Notes under the pieces: generated by a model
Database searches by the model: none
Told to the model about the DNA's origin: nothing
The model's input: only the letters and a program-made list of their open reading frames with translations
Made by a program: the position numbers and the translations under genes
Shown: one piece after another, positions 1 to 12,357 of the stretch
How positions within the stretch are numbered: the first letter of the stretch is position 1
How the letters are laid out: every line of letters begins with the position of its first letter
Source: Zeus faber
Taxonomy: Eukaryota > Chordata > Actinopteri > Zeiformes > Zeidae
Assembly (NCBI GenBank): GCA_960531495.1
Contig: OY482860.1
Span: 3,074,857 to 3,138,856 of the forward strand
DNA: 64,000 nt
Direction: 5' to 3'

Positions 1-112
1 GAAACCTACGGCTTTCCCTGGCCAGAGATGCTGACCTGTGACAAGTTTCCCATCGACAACGACCTCTGCATCCCCATGCAGTTTGCTGGCAACCACGCCA
101 CCCCCCCGCCAG
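1..112 (+). CDS. sfrp5: Secreted Frizzled-related protein (sfrp5-like), exon 1, 3' part only
   Basis: The window opens in frame 1 inside this exon; the start codon and signal peptide lie upstream. The 37 visible residues are the end of the Frizzled cysteine-rich domain, with YGFPWPEMLTCDKFP followed by DNDLCIPMQF. The family is known for secreted Wnt antagonists that bind Wnt (and Frizzled) outside the cell through this domain. The DNDLCI-QF stretch fits SFRP5 better than SFRP1. The exon ends after one base of a codon at CCAG|GTTGGG, and that base joins exon 2 in frame. The donor is weak: it has GT and a G at +5 but not the usual GTAAGT. CA-rich DNA starts within 10 bases of the donor. Family assignment is very secure; the sfrp5 rather than sfrp1 paralogue call is less so. 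Confidence 0.9.
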
Positions 113-1045
113 GTTGGGCAACACACGCACACTGGCACACACACACTGGCGCACACACACAAGCCGTAGGACACGTGCATACGCACACACCCACAAAATC
201 ACACATACACCGATCATAAGACTAAAAAAGAGGTAAAGTGACGTAATTCCTACGGTTAAAGCATCAGTGATCACACACTTGAACTTAGACAGCTACATCG
301 TATTTTTTAAGAAGCACTGATATGACATTTTGTACAGGCTAAAAAAAATAAAACCTGCACTCTGTCTACCAAAAAATGTTACATAATACAAATGTGGTGT
401 AAAGTATCAGTGCTGTTGATTATTTGATACTTCTTCTTACATTACATACTTTGGCATCCATTTATGACATTCTTGAGGGATACGATGATTTGGTTCTCTA
501 CATTATTGTGTATTTATCGATTCTAATCTATCCATCTATTCTCATATGATCTTTTGTACTCAATCATGATCCTGTTTTATCTTAAATATAGTGTTATAAA
601 TAACATATGTAATTAAGTCCAATACAAAATAGCAGTATTTAATAAAAGTTACTAATATCTTATCAATGATTATAGTCAAAGCAACTGCCGTGGAAAGGAA
701 AAAGTAACAAATATTATACATTAGAATTCTGATGTATCCATTTTTTTTTTCCTTGAGGGCATTTGGGCATAATTGTGATATACGTGTTAACATAGGCCAG
801 TATTAACCAAAAAAAATATCAAACCATCTTCATGACATAGTTCTTTCAATTTAAAATAAGAGGAGAGAAAATAAAAACCCCGTCAGCCCATCAGTTCAAC
901 CGAGACAAATGACTTTTCCAAGAGTCTGCTGAGAATACCAAGTGAAAGCAGGAAGAACCGTCAGTGAGCCTCCGGTTGAAGAGCTGCGCTCCTCTGACGA
1001 CGGATGAAAGTTTAAGCGAGAGGCTTTCCAGGGATGGTCAAGGAG

Positions 1046-1099
1046 AGAGCAAGCGAGAGAGGGAGCGAGAGAGAGAAAAAGGGAGAGAGAGAGAGAGAG
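1046..1099. repeat. GA-rich low-complexity tract
   Basis: Imperfect GAGA tract in intron 1, about 110 bases upstream of an (AC)n array. The Arg/Glu-rich open frame across it is a by-product of the repeat. Confidence 0.9.
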
Positions 1100-1207
1100 G
1101 AGCTGGACAGAGGTGTGTTAGTGTCCATTTGCAGCCTCCAGGAGACAAGGAGACAGACTGAGAGGCTCCTGATTGTTCAGAGTTAAGATAAATGGACTGT
1201 GATGTGA

Positions 1208-1209
<2 letters not shown>

Positions 1210-1278
<69 letters not shown>
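1210..1278. repeat. (CA)n microsatellite
   Basis: Uninterrupted CA dinucleotides, about 34 units, in intron 1. Confidence 0.98.
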
Positions 1279-1280
<2 letters not shown>

Positions 1281-1542
1281 TTCTATACTCATCTATCACC
1301 CAATTTTTCTACCTATGTGCACAGAATGAATGTTTAATTTCAATGTCTCATACTTTTGGATTGACCAGACGCACTCAACTAAAACTAGAGCAGACGACAT
1401 ATGGGAAATAAAGTTTTGTTGTTTTTTTAAATCGAACGGAAACGTGCGGTGCATATAAGAAGGAGGAAAAACCCTTCAAGAGAGACGGACGGGTGGAGTC
1501 GTGAGAGAGTGGAGGAAAGAAAGGGAGACGTAGGGCAGGCAA

Positions 1543-1545
<3 letters not shown>

Positions 1546-1597
<52 letters not shown>

Positions 1598-1700
1598 TTG
1601 CATGTGTGTGCACGGGCGCACGCGGGTGTGTGTGTGTGCGTGCGTGCATGCGGGCGTGCGTGTTTGTGTGTGTGTGTGTGTGTGTCTGTGTGTGTGTGTG
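1546..1700. repeat. Compound (TG)n microsatellite
   Basis: About 25 pure TG units are followed by a degenerate GT/GC-rich part (TGCG, TGCATG, CGGG interruptions), then another TG run. The interruptions suggest an old tract. Confidence 0.97.
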
Positions 1701-1851
1701 AATCCGTGCATGGCCGCTGCTTCAGCAGTCTCTTAACAAAAGCAGTTTGCGTCAAGAGGGGGGGAGAGGGAGTCGATGGGAGGTGGTCATAATGTGGGAG
1801 GGGGCACAGTGTGGGCCGCAATGTCTTTTGTTGGTCCTGGCAGCCAGCGGG

Positions 1852-1892
1852 CCAATTAGCTAGAAGGCCAATTAGTGAGCCCCGCTAATTAG
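1852..1892 (+). promoter_or_regulatory. Triplet of homeodomain-type motifs in intron 1
   Basis: CAATTAG occurs at 1853 and 1869, and CTAATTAG at 1885, so the cores recur every 16-17 bases. ATTA/TAAT is the known core of many homeodomain binding sites. That this is an enhancer of the surrounding sfrp gene is inference only; no conservation data are available here. Confidence 0.3.
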
Positions 1893-3000
1893 TCGACAAG
1901 ACGGGACAAGAGCCGGGCCCGGGTCTGAGTGTCCCTGAAGGAGGGAGGGAGCAGGAAGGAGAGGAAAGAAAGGAGAGAGGAGTGGGAGGGCCCGGAGAGA
2001 CAGACAGTGCTGAGGAGGAGAGAAAAAACCTCTTTCCTGGAGCATTAGAAAGCTTCTTTCAGACGGGACCGGGTCGAAAACGCTTTAACGACTCATTATT
2101 TAAGACACCTAGCTTTGAACTATTCGCCACTCCCTCTGAGCTGCATCTGCGTGAATGGGAGTTCTCCGTCGCCTGCGTCTGAAACGCTTTTACCCTGCAT
2201 GTGGAGGTTGGGAAATAGCCATTGACGAAATTTGAATGAATGAAAAGGAAACACCACCTAGATCGCCCAAAAATGATGCCGAAGAATACGAAGAATAAAT
2301 GCCAGCACCGTACCATGGGGGACAACATTTGGCCTTAAACTGTGATTCTATTCCACTGTGAGCGAATGTCAATCACTCGCAGATTCTTCAAACGTCTCGG
2401 CTGCAGTGGTTTCATACAGAGCGAGTTGATTCCGCTGTGAAAATAGATGTTCTGTTTTCCTAGGACGGGTATCAACTATGTAACATTTTGGCTGCTCAGC
2501 GCCATAACTCATACTTCTGCGCTCCCAGGGATGGAGACGGTTTGAACCTTATCTCTCATCTCCCCTACAGACAACTGTTTGTTGATCTTATCTTGATCAA
2601 ATCCTTGACGGAGACGGCTAGATTACAGAAAGCAGTTTGATATCGGCGCTAGTCTGTGGAGGGATCAGTGCCGTTACACAATTTAGTCATTTAATTGAAT
2701 TTGTTCGGGGGGGAAATACGACTGTGGGTTGTGGAAAAAAAGAAAGCGTTTACATGAAAGGAAGCATCTTACAAGTTTTGAATTCATTAAAATAATGTAC
2801 GGGAAATAAAATATCAAAGCCTGTTTATGAATCTGTGTAGGAGAGGGAGAATAAGCAGGAAAGAGAGAGCGAACCGAGAGTGAACCCATATCAGTTCAAG
2901 CCTGGAGGCGTAGAAGGCTCTAACATTTTGTTAAGAAGCAGTTTCTCTGATCTGGAGATGAGGCCATCCTGAGGACAAGCTTTTGGCTCCCAATACAAAA

Positions 3001-3042
3001 ACACACACACACACACACAGGCAAACACACACACACACACAG

Positions 3043-3117
<75 letters not shown>

Positions 3118-3194
3118 TACAGGCACGCACACATGCACAAACACACGCACGCACACACACACACACATGCACAAACACACACACACACACACAC
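3001..3194. repeat. (AC)n microsatellite, interrupted
   Basis: A 194-base AC-rich tract in intron 1 with AGGC, ATAC, GCAC and ATGC interruptions. Cys/Val and His/Thr open frames over it are artefacts. Confidence 0.97.
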
Positions 3195-5339
3195 GTCAAC
3201 AATGATAAAGTCCCTTCAGGTAAGAGCGATCCCTACGAAATGAGTTTCTTAGAAACCGCTCCTGTCAGGGGGCAGCGGAGCCGCTCCTTGGCCAGGATCA
3301 TCTTCGGTTTCTTGTGATAATCCAGGTGGATCTGGGAGAGCTCAGTCACAGGCCTCTAGTTGTGCTGCCCCCGATAGGGAGGCCCGGACGCTATCCGAGC
3401 CACATCTCAACCATTATGCAATTAAATGACATAGCATGGCTTGAGAGCCATGAAGCCTAACAATGCAGAGTCGGGTTCTGACCATGTGTGTTTGTTTGAG
3501 GATATATTCCTTTGATTTTTGTGTCAGCATGTAATATGGACTGGGACAGGGTATGGACAGGGGGCGAGGGGGCGGGGGGGCTGGGGGGGGATTAATGCTC
3601 ATAAGTGGAGTTGTGAGTATGTAAAGCAGTAGAGGGGCAAACTTGTGAAACATCCCAAAACCAGGCAGGTGGGAAGGCAGGGCTGGTAAACATCGGGTGA
3701 GATGCATTCTTAACAGGCAGAACTTGGGCAGCTATAAACGTCAACATATTGCTAACTTAATACCATAATATCTTTGTCTAAAATATCAATATACTTGTCG
3801 TCAGTTAAACCAAATATTGTTGTGGTGCAGTGACAGGTATGACAGTATATTACACCTGCCAGGTCAATAGGCCACGTTGCGGTAAACAGCAAAACCCCAA
3901 CTGCATGCTTAAACCTCTCCAAAACAAATTTCTGTCAGCACAATGTCCATGTTGTGCGCTGAAAAGTAGTTTGTGCCCGAGAGACAAATTGCATGGTGTC
4001 AAAGATATTGTCTGTCCTCGCGGTGCATTGATGTGGCCAGTGTTAGTTACAACCATGGTGGGGCAGACAGGCAGCGCCGTCAGGGCCCCGGTAACACAAT
4101 GGGCACCACTCATGTGGCTCTGGCCGCCGTATGAAAGGGAAAATGTGATCCAATGCTCCGTCCATGGAAGACTGGCTCGGCCTTTTGAGAATGCATTTTC
4201 TGCTCTGTATAGGATTCCGACAGAAGCGGGGAACGTGCTGAGCTTTAGGGGCCCCCAGGGGGCCTCGGAGGGCCGCCATGCGGGGCCACTTTTGAGTTCC
4301 TCCTCCTGCCCAACCGCACGCTGCTTTTAAACAGATGTCTGGGCGCTTCGACATAAATCACAAGCTGTATTTAATCCCTGGCACACTGGCGTTTTATGTC
4401 TTAAGTGTCGCTCCTCGGGAGGTAAAGAGTCAAAATGAGGCGTGAGATTGTTACCTGCGTCTATTTCAGATGAAGCTGAGTCACCGTGATGCAAAGGGGA
4501 ATTGGGTGATATCGCCAAGATGGACACAAATTTTGTGTCCATCCTTGGCTCGGCTGGTGTTCAGTGTTTGCGTTTGAGACAGAGCGGCGGCTTCGATGTG
4601 CGTGGAAAGGAATGACAGCGGTAAAAAGGGGGAGCATAGCAGGGGAGAAGAGGAACGGGAATAAGACAAATCAGTAAGTTCAGGGCTTTGACTGAGATCA
4701 CTTCTACTGTCGAGTCTGTGGACTCTAGTCTTGGCACCATTTCCAATGCGTGCATGCTGTTTGGCTCCCTAACGACAGGGTGTCCTGAGGGGCCCCTCCT
4801 CGCTTCTTGGACTCTGTCGTACTGCATTATTTTATCCACCATTTTCTGAGTGCAGGAACAGTGATCCATCCGCATCCAGGTCTGGGAAAATGAATTTGAC
4901 GACCTCAAGGCCCTATAAGACCTACTGTATATGATCAAGTCAGTGCAGCGATCCCGGCAGCCGAGTGACAGCCGATGATCGGGCCTTGATGGAGGCTGTC
5001 CACTCCTAATTGACTTCTCTGCGGTTTGCACGTGTTGCTCGACGTTTCCAGGCTCCAGCAAGTTTTGGTGGAGGAGCCACTTTCTCCTCACACATGCTCT
5101 GGCACCCACGCAACTGGGCCCCCAGCCAGAAAACCACCCTTGCGAACGCGGAATGAATTACTCTGCAGTCTGAATAAGATGTAACAGCTTCAAGAGAGTC
5201 ATTCAAAACAGACAAACTCGAGAGCAGTGATTTGGCATTGTTTGGGGGTCTGTGGTGCATGTGTATGTGGTTGAAAAGTGTGTGTAGGTATGTCTGTCAG
5301 TGTTATTGTGTTTGCATGTGTAGGTTTGAGTAGAATTGA

Positions 5340-5340
<1 letters not shown>

Positions 5341-5380
<40 letters not shown>
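5341..5380. repeat. (TG)n microsatellite
   Basis: Twenty TG units in intron 1. Confidence 0.97.
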
Positions 5381-5382
<2 letters not shown>

Positions 5383-5527
5383 TTCCAGTCTCTGGAGTCT
5401 TCTTCCAGTGTGTCAGCACCAGACAATTAGCGTCCTCACTGCCCAGAAACGCTTGGGAACCCTCTGAGAAGAAAAAAAAGTGGCAGTTACTTCACAAGAA
5501 CAGTTTTCAACTCCCACCAACACACAC

Positions 5528-5530
<3 letters not shown>

Positions 5531-5619
<89 letters not shown>
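5531..5619. repeat. (CA)n microsatellite
   Basis: About 44 CA units without interruption in intron 1. Confidence 0.98.
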
Positions 5620-5621
<2 letters not shown>

Positions 5622-5789
5622 AGGTTAGGTGACGGTTAGGGGGTTCACCTCCCCACGACCCAGGCAGTGAAGCCTGCTGACCTTTGACCCTTCTCATTAT
5701 CAGCCCAGACTGTGAGGTTTGGGCTGGATGATAACCTCTGAATCCCAACTTCTAACCCCCGGGGCCGGGGCCGGACGTGGCTCGGAGAG

Positions 5790-5792
<3 letters not shown>

Positions 5793-5860
<68 letters not shown>

Positions 5861-5904
5861 TGTGATTGTGTGTGTGTGGGTGTGTGTGTGCGTGTGCGTG
5901 CACG
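5793..5904. repeat. (TG)n microsatellite with degenerate end
   Basis: Pure TG to 5859, then imperfect TG/GC repeats. It lies about 170 bases from the (CA)n tract at 5531, in opposite phase, so the two could pair as an inverted repeat. Confidence 0.97.
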
Positions 5905-7607
5905 CTCGCATGTGTGAGAAAGAAATAAAGAAATACAGGCAGGAAAAAGAGAAGAAGCAAAAAAAGAGACAGAGGCAGAGATTTAAAAAAGTATTTTGGA
6001 GATTGTGGTGAAAGTATGACAGAGAAGTATTTAAGCCTCCACCCCTTGCCCAACATCCAGTCATCCAGCTCCACTGAATAGAATTGCTTATTCAGCAGAG
6101 AAGCAAATGATTCCTTTTTTTTTTCTTCTTCCCATGGACGTGTTGTCTCTAATCATAGCACGTTCCATCAGTCTGCCCCCGTAGGTATATACGTTTCAGT
6201 AATACAGGGACGATTTCTGAACCCGCAGCCACCACATCCTCCTCTCCCTTCCTTCGCTCAGCTCACGGCCTGGCTGAAGAAGCGTAGAGCCGCTTAGTAC
6301 TTCACTAGCTCCGATCACACCCACCGCCTCTAGGATAACACTGCGTCGGTATGACGGCTCAAAAAATGTGTGAAATGTGCTTTTTCTTTCTTCTGTTGTG
6401 CGGGGGGGGTTAAAGCGAATTGTCTGCCAAAAATAGGACAGAGGCAGATTTTTTTTTTTTTATGTTTTTATTTTGTTGCTTGGTTTGAAAACAAGGGGAT
6501 CTTATGGAATAATGATTACAATAAAAAAAAATCATAATCATAATAATAATATAATAAAGTTATTTGTACTAACATAGAAGTTTGTCGCTCAAATTGCTTC
6601 TTAGACATTTGGGAATTAACATGTACAGTAATTAATGATTTAAAATTAATTAAATAGTACATTTGAGGAGAAAACAAAAAAACATAATAATATAAATAAG
6701 TAATATACCTATAATGTAATATTTTTCAGGAATGTGCTTATGAACTTGTCTCGTGGAGACATGAGAAGTTTGTGCCCAAGTCAAGTTAAGTTTATTTATA
6801 TCTCAATTGTGCAATGACAAAATAAAAGCCTTTTGATTAGAAGACACCCAGTAAAGACCTCCTTTGCAGGTGCCTGTTGATTTGATGTTATTTATAAATT
6901 TTGCGGGGGGGTGATGTTGATGTAAATCACAGAATATCACAGTTAAACAGTTAAACTAATTTTGTGATTAGCAGCGGGGTCCTGGGTTAAAAATAAACCT
7001 GACTTGTTGCTTTCGGCTTCCACTCGCTTGTTTCACAATGTGCGCGGTTCACTGTGTGGCCCGAGTCCTGCACACTGAATCACTTCTCACTCCACTCAGC
7101 TGCTGCCGCTGCAACGTTTACCTTTCTGAGCGGCCAAGACCACGCCCGCTCCACCAAAATATACAGCGGCTGGAATTAAAACATTTTCTCCGCTGTAATT
7201 GCAGGGCAAACAGCAGTCAGGCTCCTGGGTTATATATTCCTACTCGGAAGCAAATAGCCTCTGACAAGGGGGGCGCTCCAAACAAGTGCCTCAAAAGTGC
7301 TCTGGGGCTTAACAAGTCCACATTCACACGACTTTTTGGTCTCTGCTTGGCTGAGAAGTGACTTCACCTAAACTCCCACAACTCAGTGGCTTCTTTGAAA
7401 AACTCTAAAAGCTGAGTGATTTTCGCGAAGTAAGTTTTATCAATATTAACTGAAGCTCTACGCTAGTTTGGTCAGAGTCAGACTGTGTAGACTGGAGAAG
7501 GTTGTTTCTATAAATGACGGCGTTCTTTTCCTTAATTTCCCCCAGGGGCCTGATAAAGTGTTATCGTATTGTGTCTAATCTTATCTCCTCTTATGTTATT
7601 TCCCCAG

Positions 7608-7685
7608 TGTCTAAAGTCTGCCCTCCGTGCGACAACGAGCTGAAGGCGGACAATATCATGGAACATTACTGTGCCAGCGACTTTG
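7608..7685 (+). CDS. sfrp5: Secreted Frizzled-related protein (sfrp5-like), exon 2
   Basis: A 78-base exon bounded by TTTCCCCAG and a good donor G|GTATGT. Joined to the last base of exon 1 it reads VSKVCPPCDNELKADNIMEH and then YCASDF, the linker between the Frizzled and netrin-like domains of SFRP1/SFRP5. The VCPPCDNELK string resembles SFRP1, while the PPVSK- join resembles SFRP5. The exon starts and ends with split codons (two bases in, one base out) that match exons 1 and 3. A (AC)34 microsatellite starts 11 bases into the next intron. The exon is too short for ordinary ORF finding and rests on splice sites plus family similarity. Confidence 0.93.
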
Positions 7686-7691
7686 GTATGT

Positions 7692-7696
<5 letters not shown>

Positions 7697-7764
<68 letters not shown>
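7697..7764. repeat. (AC)n microsatellite beside a splice donor
   Basis: Thirty-four AC units start 11 bases downstream of the exon 2 donor GT. Intronic CA repeats near donors are known targets of hnRNP L and can alter exon use; an effect here is inferred. Confidence 0.98.
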
Positions 7765-7766
<2 letters not shown>

Positions 7767-9577
7767 TCATATATTTCACTTTCCCCGACGATTTTTCTTT
7801 AAATATGTAAAATATTTCAAGATCATCATCTGAAATGTTCCACCATCCTCCAAGCAATGTTCAACTTTCTCTCCACCCTGATAATTACGAGAGCGCAAAG
7901 TCTGCACAGGACTTTTCCAATCATCTCCAATCATCTTCAAATCATCGCCGCGCGCCAAGGTTTTCGGTCGGCTCGGCTATGCCGTCGAGAATCTCCTTAA
8001 ATAATGTCCCGAGCCTTTAAAGTTAATGCTACGCTGCTCTGTGTTTCCCGTGGTCCCTTGACTCCGGAGATAAAACTAATGAAGGCGAGCGCGGTAACAG
8101 CCTTGGGAAGGCTTGTGGAGTGCACTGCTCTGGCTTCTAACCAGATCAAATCATAAAACTCCTTATGATACATATGCCAGATTTTTAATAGAAATCATAT
8201 TTCCACAGAACGTCTTCTTGATGGCCAACATTATGGCACTGCACTGATGCCTTGAGTTAAAGAGCTGCATTAGTAATACGTAATTAAAGGCAGGATTACA
8301 ATAACATCACAGCAGGTAAGCTTATAAGTCAGAAATAAAATAATTCACTCACATCCAACAACAATCAAAAAGTCACGCTCCTTTGGTCACATAGCTCACA
8401 TTTGGAATCACAGCCAAACACATTGACACCTAATTATATGTGATACAATCCATTTGTCATAAGTTAATAAAATCACACTTTTAATTAAAGGATTTAATAA
8501 CTCAATCTTGTGTTGGCAACCCAGGAGGGACATGTTGGGGTCAAAAAGCAAAGCCCTGAATCTTCCTCAACATTAGAGTCAAACATGATTACATTGGTGG
8601 GCAGATAGCCAACCGCAGCCCAGCGCTGGAGAGCTCACAGTCGTGTTCTTTTGGCTGTGGACGAATTTTATTGGATGAGACTCCAGGACATCGAGAGGAA
8701 TCACAATTACAAAGACATGAGGATCAGCCAAGACAGACTTTGTGGTGTTTTTTCTGTTCTACGAGGCGATATTTGATTACAGCTTTATCTCACGCTCCGT
8801 GAATGCCTTTACCCTACTCTGTTGTGGACATAGTTCACCCTCCACGTCATTGAAACCTAGTGTTTTACTGTTGTATTTTCTACTTTGGTGGATGAGCTAA
8901 TGGTTCTCCACATTCCTGGCTGTGCCATTGAGCTGTACCCCCTCAACTGCAGAGGTGTGTAGAATACAACAGGAGTACAATTATAAAATACATTTTTATA
9001 AATAACTTTAAATAAGGTCCTTACATGTAAGCAAGTAATGCGGTTAAGGTGAATACGTGCCAGAGTTATGCAAAATATAATCGAATAATTTAGGTCTGTC
9101 GATCGCAGGTCTGTCTATATCTAGGTCTGTCAATTAAGAATACGATGATTATGTGAGCGTTGTAAATAATATTTGAAAAAGTGTCTTATTCTGCATAAAA
9201 ATCTGGACTTAACAGAGTAGTGTTCAGTGGGTCTGTGTTGTGCAGACCTCCACCTGGCTGAAAGGGAAGGTGACACGTTTAGCCCGGGAAAAGCTGTTTC
9301 TCCTCAAAATGGCAGCACCCTTCCACCCCCTGCAGCAACGTCACCCCTGCTTGAAACCTTCCACACTCCCCCTCTCTCTCTCCCTGTCTCTCTCCATCTG
9401 TGATCCTTCATCCTTCATGTCTCCTCATCTCAGTTTGTATAGTAAATGCTCATGGCTTGTCACGGCGACGTTGGCCAGGCACTTTTACGCAGCGCTGCCC
9501 CGACTGCACAACTTATGACTGAATATGGGTGGGGACGTACACGGGGGTAGGGGGGATTATTGTATTCCCTCCGGAAC

Positions 9578-10439
9578 CAGTATTGGGCAGTATTGCATTG
9601 AAAATATTACTTTCCCCAGTAACGAGCAGTTTAACGGATTACTCATACAATTTCAGTAATAGTATTACAGTTACCTCCCAAAAACATAACTTAGGGGTTA
9701 CTAGGGGTGGGCTGATTGATCGCATGAAACGAATATCCATCACGGATATTGTGTTTTGTCCGATTACGAATGTCGTCCGATCATTTTGAGTTTATATCCG
9801 GGATCGGAGATTTTGTTATCATTTGGCCTCATTGGGTATATCTGCTGCACGTCAATTTCAAATACATCGCAACATATCTACATACATACGGCAATATCAC
9901 ATCACAGTGTTTCAGGTTATCTGCAAGGGGGAGCGAGTGTAACCGAACAGAGAGTAATGTGGCCCTCGGAAAATTACTCATTGGATGGATCATGGATTAT
10001 TACAACATTTGCCCATCTGCTACTGCGCCGCGACAACATGGTGAGGGTTAATGACCAAGGCGAACTCAAGCACCTTTTTGTTTGCCAATCGTGTTTTAGA
10101 ACATGAAGAAGACACGGTAGCATCTTGGCAGTCCAACTTAATTTGCCTTTTACTACCAGAGAACTGTACGTTCCCCTCTGGCAAAAGAAACATCCACAAT
10201 AAAAGCGGGGAGCTTTTGTTTTGTTTGGGATGTACCTGTTTGAGCCCTGTTGCAGATTTTACTTTGGTCTTAACTGCTTTATTAAATAACAGAAGTTGTT
10301 TAAAATATTGTGTCTCATCATCCGTTCATGTCGGGTGTGCTTTTCATCTAGCCTGTAACTTTTAATGGAAGTTTGAAGCCATCGATGCGCTTACCGGGTG
10401 AAAAGAGTGTACATTTTTTGAGTAACGAGCCCAACACTG
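9578..10439. mobile_element. Degenerate hAT-like MITE in intron 2
   Basis: The left end reads CAGTATTGGGCAGTA and the right end reads GAGTAACGAGCCCAACACTG. These are imperfect inverted termini of the common fish hAT class that starts CAGTGTTGGG. The flanking octamers TCCGGAAC (9570-9577) and GACGGAAC (10440-10447) match at 6 of 8 positions, as expected for an old 8-base target duplication. From about 9700 the interior changes character (TAGGGGTGGGCTGATTGATC), which may be a second element nested inside. Open frames at 9.5-10.4 kb show no transposase motif. Confidence 0.6.
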
Positions 10440-12321
10440 GACGGAACACACAGAGAAGCACACAAAGATGCACACAAAAACAGAATCCCCTCCTCTAAAT
10501 CAGAAATGCACATCCAAAAATATGCACAGTCTCTATCAGACATTCCTTCTAGAAGGTACTACCTGCTTGCGTGTGTAGCGGAGTGAAGCGAACGAGTCTA
10601 TGTTTATAAAACAGTACACAAGGAGACAAAAACTGAGATGGCAATCTCCCAGTAGCTCTCGGTTACATAGCGATGGTTCGGTAGGCCTCCATAACGCCCG
10701 TGATTAATTTTAACTGTCAAGGCACTCACCCAGAGAATTTCCTCTCTCAAATGCCTGGCAGTTTAAATTTTATCTCCCACATGTTTAAATACGAAGGTAT
10801 AAATATAATTGTATAAACAAGACGGTGGATGTTGACTACAAGTGGCAGTTCATTACTTTGAAACGCAAGTATTTGACCCCACCGGTCCACTGTGCACACA
10901 GGTTATCTGTCTTGACTTTGAAAAAATATTCACACTCAACTAGGAAAAAAATTGAATGAATATTAGTGAGGATATATGCTGTTGAATAGTTTCTTGGGGT
11001 AATGAAAGGCTCCAGCATTCAAGTAAGTAATCAGTCCCTCCGGGATTTTGTGGGAGTTTTTGGGGTATTTTTGCAACTAAAAAGGTTTAATTTTGCAGCG
11101 GATTTTCTCCAAACTTGCAATGCAATTTACAAATTTCAGTAAAGTTAGTAAAGCTGTGTGAATTGACTAAAGGTTGTCAGTCAAAGATTATAAACTTGAA
11201 ACTACTACCAATGAAGAATGAGTAATTTATAATCACTTCCTATGATCGTAAGAATTCTGCATAACACGGAAACAGCTGTAAATAAAGCTGTTGTAAACTT
11301 TAGTACTCATCTTTTTTTATTTTCTAAAAATAAAGAACCTTGTGGTCAAAGTTACAAAAAAAGGAAAATTACACATTATAGTCAGCACCAAATAAAATAA
11401 TACTGTACGATGACAAATTTAAGCGGTCTGTTTATTTGGCCATTTAATATGGAAAAGTTGGGAAAAGGCGTCAGAAATGTGAAAGTATGAGTAATAGTTA
11501 CTTCCTGATAGCTATGACAATGCGCAAAAATACAAAAACTTTTTGCTGATTTTGTAATCCTACACTGGAAAATTCTTGTGTCGAAAATGAATATTTTCTC
11601 ACTGAATAACATCCAAAAACACTGCTTACAGTACTAGCCTTGCACACCTTTCATTCTTAAGAGTGTAGATAGTCTTGATATTCCAGGAAAGGAAGAGTTT
11701 GTGCTGTCACAATAAATAGACACCAATACACACACGTCTGTGCACATACACACACACACACGGGACAGGATAGTAGTTGGACACTTCTCAGGATAATAGT
11801 GTTAAGTGGTTGCCGGGGTTTAAATGATGGTTCTCGGGAAAGGTGCAAATGAGCTCTCTTCCTGTAAGTAGCCGCTGAAACATCTCACTGCCACTCCAAG
11901 AGCTTGTCGGTTAATTGTAAATGTAGGTCTACTGTGCTCAATGTTTCCATGTGAAAGAAAACCAAGGCTGAAAAAGAAGTATCTTAAATGATTCAAGGTA
12001 GAATTTGGTCATTCTTTATAGATTCATGTGACTTTTTTTTGGAAGTGTAACGTGATTATGTCCTATCATTTATATTCATAATTTAGTTGAGCTCCACCAA
12101 TTTTTTAATCAAACTTTGTAAATATTTTTTTTACGAGGTCAGATGACAATACTGCCTTTGGGTTAGGGTTGTAGAATTCTACAGTCAGAAATTCTAACAC
12201 AGAATATCAGACGAATACCCAACTACTTCTTAATAAACAAATTCATGTTTATTTATAATAACAAAATTTGATAATATGGTAATATGATTGAGGTGGAATA
12301 AGTAGATTAAAGCAAGTCAAA

Positions 12322-12357
12322 ACACAATCCCACACCTGGGAAGGTGTGGGATTGTGT
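12322..12357. repeat. Perfect 16-bp hairpin
   Basis: The arm ACACAATCCCACACCT (12322-12337) is followed by GGGA and its exact reverse complement (12342-12357). It lies in intron 2 and has no obvious link to a transposon end. Confidence 0.9.

Larger units (their letters stand above)
113..7607 (+). other. Intron 1 of sfrp5-like gene
   Basis: This 7495-base interval runs from GT at 113 to AG at 7606-7607 and joins two exons in frame. It holds GA-rich and (AC)n/(TG)n microsatellites (listed separately), AT-rich filler at about 300-900 and 6400-6960, and a GC-richer stretch at 3.8-5.1 kb. The 166-codon open frame at 3830-4330 shows no recognisable domain. Three evenly spaced AATTAG motifs lie at about 1.85 kb. 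I see no exon of another gene and no clear transposon. Confidence 0.85.

Noticed and set aside
2891-3202. Long Cys/Val or His/Thr open frames (also at 1427-1821, 5645-6064, 16837-17194, 20658-21022, 36692-37144, 48740-49323)
   Set aside because: They are translations of (AC)n/(TG)n repeats, which lack stop codons in several frames. No domain or splice context.
3830-4330. 166-codon open frame in sfrp5 intron 1
   Set aside because: No domain, no homology I recognise, and both strands are open over it. It fits a GC-richer intron segment better than a gene.
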